The position numbers and the translations under genes are program-made. Below, piece after piece: positions 42,512-49,566 of a stretch of 64,000 nt of DNA; positions within the stretch are counted from its first letter, which is position 1; each line of letters begins with the position of its first letter. The notes under the pieces were generated by a model, which saw nothing but the letters and a program-made list of their open reading frames with translations, ran no database searches and had not been told where the DNA came from. The stretch comes from Siderastrea radians (lineage: Eukaryota > Cnidaria > Anthozoa > Scleractinia > Rhizangiidae): assembly GCA_964017195.1 (NCBI GenBank), contig OZ024891.1:10019182-10083181 (forward strand), read 5' to 3'.

Positions 42512-42801
42512 TGCGTCGCAAACCCCGTTTGGTGGATAAAATAGCCCATGGCCTGAGTATGGTTCTATCGGGTCCAGCGCCTGGGTTTGGCCTCGCTTTA
42601 GGCAAATTAGGCGCTCAAGCCTTGAAAGGCGTCACCGACAATGTAAAGTATTACAGACAACGACCTCAAAAAGGAAGTGGGTGGTGGCAAGATTTCAAAC
42701 GCAACACCCGTCAAGGCTATAAAGAGTCGCGGGATGCCATCAAACAAAACAAAGCTCTTCAACGTGTGTTGTCCCACCCCACGAGTCCATGGCGTCCTTG
42801 A
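42451..42801 (+). CDS. Basic virion-type protein with Q-x-G-G site
   Basis: 116 codons. A Lys/Arg-rich leader runs to QRGG (residues 15-18), then KIAHGLSMVLSGPAPGFGLA (hydrophobic, Gly/Pro-rich) and a basic C-terminal half (KNTRQG-type and KESRDAIKQNK stretches). It overlaps the end of the membrane-protein gene by 61 bp in another frame. Likely a packaged precursor matured by the protease. GATAAAAAG at 42410 may be its TATA element. Confidence 0.6.
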   Translation: MAVRRKRTTQRKRRQRGGALMRRKPRLVDKIAHGLSMVLSGPAPGFGLALGKLGAQALKGVTDNVKYYRQRPQKGSGWWQDFKRNTRQGYKESRDAIKQNKALQRVLSHPTSPWRP

Positions 42802-42968
42802 GGAGACGACGACGACGACAACGACAACGTCAACAAGGAGGTTCTTTTTTGAACGTGTTGGTCCCAGCCATGGCAGGGTTGGGGAAAGCCGTAGCAATGG
42901 AAACGGATAAACGTATAAAACGCGTGATCCAAAAAGCCAACCAACGGTATCGTCGCCGTCACCGATAA
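42789..42968 (+). CDS. Short basic virion-type peptide with Q-x-G-G site
   Basis: 59 codons. Six consecutive arginines lead to QQGG (residues 15-18), then SFLNVLVPAMAGLGKAVAME and a basic tail. It closely mirrors the 63-codon peptide at 37832-38023: Arg leader, di-glycine, then L-V-P-A and G-K-A. The ATG overlaps the end of the preceding gene by 13 bp. TATAAAG at 42718 lies 71 bp upstream. Confidence 0.6.
   Translation: MASLRRRRRRQRQRQQGGSFLNVLVPAMAGLGKAVAMETDKRIKRVIQKANQRYRRRHR
42914..42920 (+). promoter_or_regulatory. TATA box upstream of 42972
   Basis: TATAAAA inside the previous small ORF, 58 bp before the ATG at 42972. Confidence 0.6.
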
Positions 42969-42971
42969 AAG

Positions 42972-43298
42972 ATGCAACGACTCCGACGTCAATTGCCGTT
43001 TTTACGGTCGGTGTTACAAGAAGCCAATCGCTTGAAACGTCAAGACCTTTTACAACATGCCAATGCCGATCAAATCAATGCTGTCAGTGAACTGGCCTTG
43101 AACTTCTTAAAAAACAAGATTCCCGTCACACCACCCATCCTGGCCAAGCTTCGACCCTATAAAAAGGTGTTACGCGACTTGGGACGTCGTCAACATTCGG
43201 TGAAAAAGCGTCGTGCGTGGTTGGTCCAACAAAAAGGACGCGGGTTATTTCAAGGGCTTCACCACGTGTTATGTCAATGTGCTCGACCGACCCGTTAA
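42972..43298 (+). CDS. Conserved small helical Polinton protein
   Basis: 108 codons. QLPFLRSVLQEANRLKRQDL, then AVSELALNFLKNKIPVTPPI and LRPYKKVLRDLGRRQHSVKK follow a pattern I recognise from many small ORFs beside Polinton genes in marine invertebrates: an N-terminal helix, A-L-N-x-L-K-x-x-I, K-x-L-R-x-L, then K-(K/R)-R-x-x-L-x-Q. The tail QQKGRGL stands where relatives usually have a di-glycine. Function unknown; virion or assembly role suspected from the neighbours. Confidence 0.6.
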   Translation: MQRLRRQLPFLRSVLQEANRLKRQDLLQHANADQINAVSELALNFLKNKIPVTPPILAKLRPYKKVLRDLGRRQHSVKKRRAWLVQQKGRGLFQGLHHVLCQCARPTR

Positions 43299-43507
43299 CA
43301 CTCCCCACGTGGGTACGTCTGTTACAAGAGGCCGATCGAGAAACAGAGAAATCGAGAGACAATTGTCATTATTGGCAGCATAAATATGACCAGTTGTATC
43401 AAGAGTACCTGCACATCTTGAACTCTGCTCTTTGTGAGCGTTGTCGTGACCAAGAAGACGGGGAACTTTGCCCAACGTGTAACCTAGTATGGACGAAGTG
43501 TACATGA
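43271..43507 (+). CDS. Coiled-coil, two-CxxC zinc-binding protein (right-arm paralogue)
   Basis: 78 codons from the ATG at 43271 (43277 also possible). LTLPTWVRLLQEADRETEKS is followed by a helical stretch and CERC...CPTC (about 12 residues apart). The architecture matches the ORF at 31441-31872. It overlaps both neighbours slightly (28 bp with 42972-43298, 19 bp with 43489). A zinc-stabilised helical oligomer is plausible; function unknown. Confidence 0.55.
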   Translation: MSMCSTDPLTLPTWVRLLQEADRETEKSRDNCHYWQHKYDQLYQEYLHILNSALCERCRDQEDGELCPTCNLVWTKCT

Positions 43508-43965
43508 TTCCCCACCAGGATTTGGAACAACTCATTCAATATTACAAAGGAGAACTCACCGAAAATGCCTTGTTGAACAAAGCCGCCACGTTAGCTGCCA
43601 AAAAACATGTGTTGTTAGCCGACCCACAACTCCCCCCGGCCCTCGTCAATGCCCAAACCAAACCCTTGACTCGAGAATTAACCAAGTTAACCAAACGGAT
43701 CCGTCAATTTCCTGGAGGCGTGGGTGTGGGGGCACCAGGTGGCCCGCCAGGCGAGGAAGAGGAAGAGGCCGGGGATTTGGTGACGGGACCCGTGGAACAA
43801 TGGTTGAAGCGCATGATAAAAGGCAGCCCGTCGACTCCCAAACGCCCCATTACCCCTACAACCAAGAAAGGCAAAGGAGCAGCCACCACCAGTAAAATTC
43901 CCATTCTCAAGAAAGAGGCCCCTTCCACCAGTCGAGGGGATACCCGGTCGCGTTTAGAAGCCATT
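43489..43965 (+). pseudogene. Conserved Polinton protein interrupted by a DNA transposon
   Basis: The ATG at 43489 begins MDEVYMIPHQDLEQLIQYYK; GELTENALLNKAATLAAKKH and KPLTRELTKLTKRIRQ follow. I recognise this start and the L-(S/T)-R-E-L-x-x-L-T-K-R-I-R-Q signature from ORFs next to Polinton capsid genes. A Gly/Glu-rich linker and a Lys/Pro-rich segment come next. At 43966 a TIR element with an ATT duplication cuts the gene. The frame continues into the element by chance to 44109. The Gly/Lys-rich open stretch beyond the insertion (45002-45180) lies in a different phase, so either another frame change occurred or that part belonged to a separate gene. Confidence 0.65.
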
Positions 43966-44998
43966 CACGGTGGGGCCAAACCACCCCCCAAATGGGTCAT
44001 GAAATGTCCCGTTTTTTGGTTAATTTTTAATAATTTTGTTACTTTTCATCATTTCCTTACCAAACTTGGTAATTTGATATGGGTCTTTGTGCCAAACAAT
44101 TTGACATGAATGGTGATGCCAAATGTCAAATTATGACGTCATAATTGGTGACGTCATATTATTCTCTAAAATAAAATTTTAGAATTTCTAAATTTTTTCT
44201 GGCTGTTTTAGAAAGAACACGTCAAGAGGAGTTGAATGCTGAAAACCGTTTGTCGATGTGATAAATAATGGATGAGATATGGCATTTTAGATTTTGAAAA
44301 TTTCACAGTCTCAAAATAGGGTCCCCCCCTTGTGTAATACGTTTGAATTTAAGTGTTGTTTTGTTGCGTCAACGACACCATTTAAGTTGCAGATAAGATG
44401 TCTTAAATGACGGAAGCTAAATGAAAAAGAAAAACTCGGAAAATTTTTTTCCTGCCAGAGCTAGAGCCCCCAAACCAGTTTTGTGACGTAATTAAGTGTC
44501 ACGTGATCAATTATGCTCTTGCTAATATTATCGTTTTCAAGCCGAAAACTTAAAATCTAAAATGATACGATTTTTTGGAACAACAAGAAGTCCATTTTAC
44601 CAGATTATTAGCTTGCATGGAAAAAAACTGTACAAAATAGATCAACAGGGTTGTTTTTAGAAGAAAAGTATGGTTCCGGGGGGGACACTTTAAATGTCTT
44701 TAAATTGCCATAACTCAAGATACGTTTGTCTTAGCGAGGTACGGTTTTCAGCATTTTACTCCCCTTGCCAAGTTCTTTCAGATGACATAACTTTTTATTT
44801 CAAATTTGAAATTTTCAGTTAACTTGTTTTGTGACGTCAGCCATTATGACGTCACAATTTGGTTTTTTAAGTCATTCTCATACTTAAAATAAATTGGGCG
44901 ACAACCCAAGGTTTTTTGCCAAGTTTGGAAAAGAAATATGAAAAAGAAGCAAAATTAGTCTAAATGACCCATTTGGGGGGTGGTTTGGCCCCGCCGTG
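43966..44998. mobile_element. Non-autonomous TIR transposon (CACGG ends, 3-bp TSD)
   Basis: 1033 bp with inverted repeats of about 35 bp (CACGGTGGGGCCAAACC at the left, CACGGCGGGGCCAAACC read inward from the right). ATT flanks both sides (43963-43965, 44999-45001). CAC ends and a 3-bp duplication suggest the CACTA/Chapaev3 (CMC) group. The interior is AT-rich and without transposase, in strong contrast to the GC-richer Polinton genes around it. Confidence 0.85.
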
Positions 44999-45001
44999 AT
45001 T

Positions 45002-45180
45002 CGAGAACAGCGCAAGACCTTGGAAAAAAGATAGCCGAGAGTCCTTGGGGCAAAGGCAAAGGTAAAGGCAAAGGCAAAGGACCCGCCCGAGAAGTGGAAC
45101 GATTGAAACCTTTACCCGGTTGGGAAGATTGGTACCAAGGCAAAAAGTTACGACGTCGATTGGATTACGACAGTGACTAA
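45002..45180 (+). pseudogene. C-terminal scrap of a basic Polinton gene
   Basis: The open stretch just right of the TIR element has a Gly-Lys repeat (GKGKGKGKGKG) and ends WYQGKKLRRRLDYDSD before a stop, 2 bp ahead of the phospholipase gene. There is no start codon of its own. It is probably the rest of the gene cut at 43965 or a neighbouring one, but its phase does not match a simple rejoining. Confidence 0.45.
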
Positions 45181-45182
45181 AC

Positions 45183-45545
45183 ATGCCCACCCAGAGGAGA
45201 AGGAGAAGAGGTATCAAACGGAAACGCCGCCAATCCGGTGGGGCAGTGGATGTACAAAAATGGATCGCTAAAACCGGCAAAGAATTTCATTGGCCTGGTT
45301 ATCAGTACATGGGCCCTGGCACGCATTTAGCCAAACGCCTGAAACGTGGGGATCCCGGCATCAATCGCTTGGACAAGATAGCTAAACAACATGACATTGA
45401 TTACAGCCGTGCCAAGAATTTGCAAGATAAATGGAAAGCCGATACGAAGATGATCCAAGCCATTGATCGGTTACCCGGCAAGAAAACCAAGACGGAACAC
45501 GTGGTCAAAAAAATCATGCAAGCCAAGAAACGTTTAAAATTGTAA
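45183..45545 (+). CDS. Parvovirus-type phospholipase A2 protein
   Basis: 120 codons. A Lys/Arg-rich leader reaches QSGG (residues 17-20), then the PLA2 signature: the calcium loop YMGPGT (42-47), with the catalytic pair H70-D71 and Y74 in KQHDIDYSRA. In parvoviruses this domain in VP1 breaches the endosome during entry; adintovirus-like elements often carry one. The Q-S-G-G site suggests release of the domain by the encoded protease (inference). The key residues and frame are intact. AATAAA lies 52 bp after the stop. Confidence 0.85.
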   Translation: MPTQRRRRRGIKRKRRQSGGAVDVQKWIAKTGKEFHWPGYQYMGPGTHLAKRLKRGDPGINRLDKIAKQHDIDYSRAKNLQDKWKADTKMIQAIDRLPGKKTKTEHVVKKIMQAKKRLKL

Positions 45546-45596
45546 TTGTTTTAATCACCTCGTGTTACAGCCCATGTTGTGTTCTTTTGGGAGAAA

Positions 45597-45602
45597 ATAA
45601 AA
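45597..45602 (+). terminator. Poly-A signal after the phospholipase gene
   Basis: AATAAA 52 bp downstream of the stop, at the end of the long plus-strand gene block. Confidence 0.55.
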
Positions 45603-45634
45603 CAGAATGAAAATGTCTGCACCTGTCTTTTTTT

Positions 45635-45899
45635 CAAGAAACAAAATCATCCAAATCAAACGGATCGTCCACATCTCAATTGTTCCCATTCGTCAGGGGA
45701 CATGTGCTTTAAAAAGTCACACACCTCCCCTCTGCTCTCTCTTCTCTAATTGTTCAGCAAGACTCTTGTCTTGGACACGTTCTGCCTTCACCTTCTTCAA
45801 AATTTGCTCCACCTTTAAATCGTCTTCGAATGTTTCAAACTCTTTCAATAATTTCTCGTGGTCATGATAAGATGCTCCAGCCAGGCGCTCGCTCTGTTT
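45635..45899 (-). pseudogene. Degraded small acidic/helical protein
   Basis: The minus strand from 45899 to 45717 reads YHDHEKLLKEFETFEDDL and LEKREQRGG before a stop. Neighbouring frames then read CDFLKHMSPDEWEQL and DVDDPFDLDDFVS. The quality of these pieces suggests one former coiled-coil protein with an acidic tail, broken by at least two frame changes. No ATG is visible in the first piece. Confidence 0.4.
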
Positions 45900-46060
45900 T
45901 TATGGTCTCTCGTCGTTCCCCGCTAGGCCTGATGGGACCTCAGAGAGGGGGGAGGGGGTCCCCCCTCCTGGGGGACCCCATGTCCCTGATAGGTGATTGG
46001 TCCATTCCCTCCTCCCCCGGGACCTTTGTTCTCTATAAAAATAACAACCATGTCCTGTTT
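45900..46060. other. GC-rich spacer with hairpin
   Basis: A short spacer with a strong GC hairpin near 45945-45975 (gggggtcc...ggacccc). TATAAAA at about 46034 reads toward the plus strand, but no gene follows it. Confidence 0.4.
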
Positions 46061-47113
46061 TTATGTCCGTTGACTTTTTCTGGAGAGTTGAAGGGTGATG
46101 ATGGTGCTGCCTTGTTTGAAGGGAGCAGGCTGCCCATTGGCTGTTTGAATGTCAATGACAATGCTGTCAAAGATGGTTTTACCAAGAGGAAAAAACATCC
46201 GTTGAGTGGTATCAAATTGATGATCGGTATTGCCGGCATCCAAGGTACGTAAAAAACCTTTTTGTTGATTTCCGACAATGCTCTGTGCGACGAGATCCGT
46301 ATAGATCATGAGTTGTTGTTGTCCTTGTTGTGGTTTGACAGTTTGCGTGGTGGGAAATGGTTGCCGACTGAGAATCGGACCCAAGAAGAAGTAATAATCG
46401 AAATCGGGGTGAGTAAAGCTGACAGAGACGATGCCATGCGGTGGATATTTGTTGACAGGACCGACGGTTGGTGTCCATTTGTGTCGATCGTCGTAATCGA
46501 CGATATGTTTCACCAGATAATTTTTTTCTTGGACGATGCGTTCACTTGGCGTTCCATCTTTCACCAGTCCCATCAGTTGAGCGAATTTCCATTCCATTTC
46601 AAATTGCATGTTGGCTGGAATGAGTACATACAAGGAATCTAATTCGGAGGCGATGCCTGTATTGGTGATTTTCACGTAGGGTTGAGCCAGGTTGAGAGCG
46701 GCTAGTTGTTGTCGTTTAGCTTGATCGTCCACGTCCATTTTGGCTATATCCATCATGACTTCCATGTGTTGTTTTTCCATTTCGTACGCGATGGCGATCC
46801 ATGCTTCTTTCAAATTGTGGTAATACCCTGGGGGTAAATGGATTTGTTTGGTGACTTGAATGGGGGCCGTTCCCTCAGCACGTTTTGGTATGTATCTGAT
46901 ATCTGTTTTCATCCAGTGTTTTTGACTATCTTCTTGCGTCCAATTCTGCTTGGTTTGATCTTCCAATTGTTGATTAAAACCAGGGTGTGAGATATGAACC
47001 AGGGCCGCTTCCCAATCATCTTCCACCAGATAGTGTGAATGGGGAAGTCTAGCGGTAAATTTTTGCCCCGTGCCTTGCGCTTGATCACTGAGGAGGGTGA
47101 TGTAGAAACTCAT
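46061..47113 (-). CDS. Minor-capsid-like protein, 'SFYVTL' family, paralogue 3
   Basis: 350 codons from the ATG at 47113, which starts MSFYITLLSDQAQGTGQKFT; another in-frame ATG lies at 47134. The TATA box (ctttttata, 47141-47149) would place transcription start near 47119, favouring 47113. The N-terminal strand S-F-Y-I-T-L and a following L-P segment match the two plus-strand paralogues, and the C-terminal STIITLQLSR matches their H-T-I-L-T-L-H-F-K end. The middle is much diverged. Probably the third penton/minor capsid type; the frame is intact. Confidence 0.6.
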   Translation of the reverse strand: MSFYITLLSDQAQGTGQKFTARLPHSHYLVEDDWEAALVHISHPGFNQQLEDQTKQNWTQEDSQKHWMKTDIRYIPKRAEGTAPIQVTKQIHLPPGYYHNLKEAWIAIAYEMEKQHMEVMMDIAKMDVDDQAKRQQLAALNLAQPYVKITNTGIASELDSLYVLIPANMQFEMEWKFAQLMGLVKDGTPSERIVQEKNYLVKHIVDYDDRHKWTPTVGPVNKYPPHGIVSVSFTHPDFDYYFFLGPILSRQPFPTTQTVKPQQGQQQLMIYTDLVAQSIVGNQQKGFLRTLDAGNTDHQFDTTQRMFFPLGKTIFDSIVIDIQTANGQPAPFKQGSTIITLQLSRKSQRT

Positions 47114-47140
47114 GATGACAACAAAATAGCCCATGGTTGC

Positions 47141-47149
47141 CTTTTTATA
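47141..47149 (-). promoter_or_regulatory. TATA box of minus-strand minor-capsid-like gene
   Basis: The minus strand reads TATAAAAAG here, 28 bp before the ATG at 47113. Confidence 0.65.
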
Positions 47150-47610
47150 CCTATGTAAGGACCTTGACCTCCCAAGGCTCCTTAAAAACAAGGAAACGCG
47201 CTCGGACAGGTTTCCAACCAGACCATAAACACGATCCAACGCCCGATATTCCCTTGACAGAGTTCAATCGCCTGTAAAGGATCGTCTGTCGGTTCCGGTA
47301 AGTCAGTAGGTTCATACAACTGCTTACACAGGTACAAGTGTGTCTTGTAAAGAAACCAATCCTTAAAACTTGACGAGATATAGAGAAAACAACCGGGCAT
47401 CTTTGATCGTTCCCTTTAGAAAAAGCGCGCAATAAAATTTCTATCTACAAAACAAGGTGGGTGTGGATTGTGATGTCAACGGGTATGTTTCGCCATGTTC
47501 CGACAAGCAATCTACCGACAAAAGACGGTTATGACGTCATGGGGCAAGTCTGTACCTATTTAAGGTGTAACAGTTAAACCAAATCAATTCTGTTTTAGAC
47601 AGAAGACAAC

Positions 47611-48126
47611 ATGGAACAAATCTGTATGACTGTCGATTTGGATGGGTATCAAGTGAACCATCAACCGTTTATTGTAAGGGAAATGGGTGTTTACAGTTTA
47701 CAGCACGGGAGTTTCAGCTGGTTCTTGGAAAACAAGTTGCCTTACCTCTCGTTGGAAAAGCGAGATCGTAAAACGGTCAACTATGTCTACCATCATATTC
47801 ACGGCTTACGCTTTGAATCGAGCAAGCAAGAAAAAACCTTACCTCAACATCTGGTAAAAACCATGATCGAGTCAGCCTATCATCGTTCCAGAACGCAACA
47901 CCAATACATGGTAGCTTACAAGGGAGGATATTTGGAAAAGAATCTACTAAACGAGCTACAGATTCCTTGCGTTAACTTGGAAGACTTTGGATGTCCTAAA
48001 GTCGAGAAACTCATCGCCATGGGGTTTGATGTAGGATTAACCTGCGGTCGTCACGCGAAACCCACCCACCATTGTCCCAAACAAGAAACCTATTTGTTTT
48101 ACCAATGGATCCAGTCTCAAGCTTGA
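47611..48126 (+). CDS. Conserved Polinton-associated protein, possible nuclease fold
   Basis: 171 codons. MTVDLDGYQ (acidic residues after a strand), FIVREMGVYSL, YHHIHGLRFES, YMVAYKGGYLEKNLL, EDFGCPKVEKL and a Cys/His-rich end (LTCGRHAKPTHHCP) match ORFs often found beside Polinton and other mobile genes in aquatic animals. The strand-D-x-(E/D)-G start and later E and H residues recall a DEDD-type exonuclease fold, but I cannot confirm it. It is the rightmost intact gene of the element; TATTTAAG near 47563 may be its promoter. Confidence 0.55.
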   Translation: MEQICMTVDLDGYQVNHQPFIVREMGVYSLQHGSFSWFLENKLPYLSLEKRDRKTVNYVYHHIHGLRFESSKQEKTLPQHLVKTMIESAYHRSRTQHQYMVAYKGGYLEKNLLNELQIPCVNLEDFGCPKVEKLIAMGFDVGLTCGRHAKPTHHCPKQETYLFYQWIQSQA

Positions 48127-48156
48127 AACCATCTTTATCAGCACTAGAACTGGTGG

Positions 48157-48237
48157 GACGATATTACCGAAAACGTCAAAACTATTCTGGCCCATGACAA
48201 ACAAGAAGAAGAAGCCTTCACCAGTCAATTTAAATGA
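48157..48237 (+). pseudogene. Duplicated C-terminus of the 29988-30642 protein
   Basis: The plus strand encodes DDITENVKTILAHDKQEEEA followed by six more residues and a stop. It differs at only two positions from the C-terminus of the minus-strand ORF at 29988. The rest of that gene is absent, so a piece of the left arm has been copied in inverse orientation into the right arm. Confidence 0.8.
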
Positions 48238-49566
48238 ACGTGAAGCAAGCAAGCAAGCAATCTGTTGACACCTTGGTGATCATTTGTTTCCTTCACAACA
48301 ACACAGAACTCCAGGGGAAGAAAAGAATGATCATGACAGAGTCCACAGGCTACCTTGACATGAATAAAAAACCTGTGTCATCCAAGTAAAACCAATCAAC
48401 TCTCTTTTGTTTTGTTTTTTAAAAAAGGGATTTTTGTTTTTCAAACCGAGCCGAACTCGATCGCTTCTAACCCAAAAAAACCTCCCAGCCAAATCCCCAA
48501 GAAACACTCTTCAATCCATTGTCTCCTACTCGCTTCGACCCGAAAAAAAATTTCCATGCTTTTTTCAAAAAAAATTTTTTCCACCCCGACCGGGATTCGA
48601 ACTCACACTAAAAAAATCTTGGTTTCCCCCACAGCGCGCGCCCGCCCGCTGCCCGCCGCTGCCGCCCACGTAGACATGCGCTCTGAAACGAGAGACGAAT
48701 GTATTTTACCACGTCATAGGAAAATTACTGACGAAGCATTTTTTGGTTCGCGCAAGGACGCTTCGGTTTGGCAGCGTGAAAAACTTATGTTTTCACAGAT
48801 TTATTCATCGCTTTCCCCCACCAACCCTCGGCTTTACAAACAAAACGATGACAGCTAAGATTTCAGCGAAAAAAAGTGGGAGATTTTTATCTGTAAAAGT
48901 CGCCGAATGGATGTTTTGAAAACAGCGAAAGCTTCACACGAGGTAAGTGATGCTCTTTTTTTGCTGCCGGCTAAAAATATTTGTTTAAGTGTTTTTTCCA
49001 CAGCGACAAACTTTTCGATTAAAAAACACTGTGTCTTCTAATACTCGTTTACTAGTTTTTGAAATGGCTCTATTTTTTTTTGTCACCTCGAAAAATTTGA
49101 ACATCGGCGCGGTTCTGTTTAGCTCGCAATGTTTTCCCATTCCCCGCGTGAAAAGATCCTTTTCTACCCGAAAGAATATTTTATTCCTTTATTTTTTACT
49201 CACTCTCTGTATTTCTTTTTTTCACAGTCCAAGGATGTCCTGCCTGTAAAGCGGTGAGACAAACGAGATGACAACTCGTATTTTTTCTCCGAGAAGAAAG
49301 CGAGCGGCTTTTTGAAAACAACAACAACAAGCAAACCTCCACGCAAAGTAAGCATCATTTTTTAAGTGTTGAGCGTTTTTTTCACACAAAAAAACAAACT
49401 TTAGTTCAAAACACATTTATGTTTTTAGTCCTCTTTTTGTTCTTTCCAATGGTTCTATTTTTTTTATCGCCTCGAAAAACCGTGGCGAACCATCGCGGTT
49501 CTGTTTAGCTCGCAATGTTTTCCCATTCCCCGCGTTGTTGTGAAAAAATCATTCTCTACCCGAAAG
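48238..49566. repeat. Right-arm region with repeated intron/exon-like blocks
   Basis: No intact gene. A block (cagatttattcatcgc, aaaacgatgacagctaag, gctgccggctaaaaat, gttctgtttagctcgcaatg, tctacccgaaag) occurs at 48797-49237, in part at 49240-49566 and again at 52233-52470. GTAAGT-type donors (about 48940 and 49350) and pyrimidine-rich AG acceptors (about 49003 and 49226) alternate. This resembles a duplicated small spliced leader or captured host sequence, not a virion gene. Confidence 0.5.

Noticed and set aside
44980..45001. Start of the right-hand Gly/Lys ORF inside the TIR element
   Set aside because: The start is a GTG within the terminal repeat of the inserted transposon and cannot be the native beginning.
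48412..48858. ORFs reading R-P-G-F-E-L-T or P-T-G-I-R-T-H
   Set aside because: These strings are typical translations of a reversed tRNA B box (ccgggattcgaactc at about 48588). No A box or fold is found, so neither a protein nor a tRNA is claimed.
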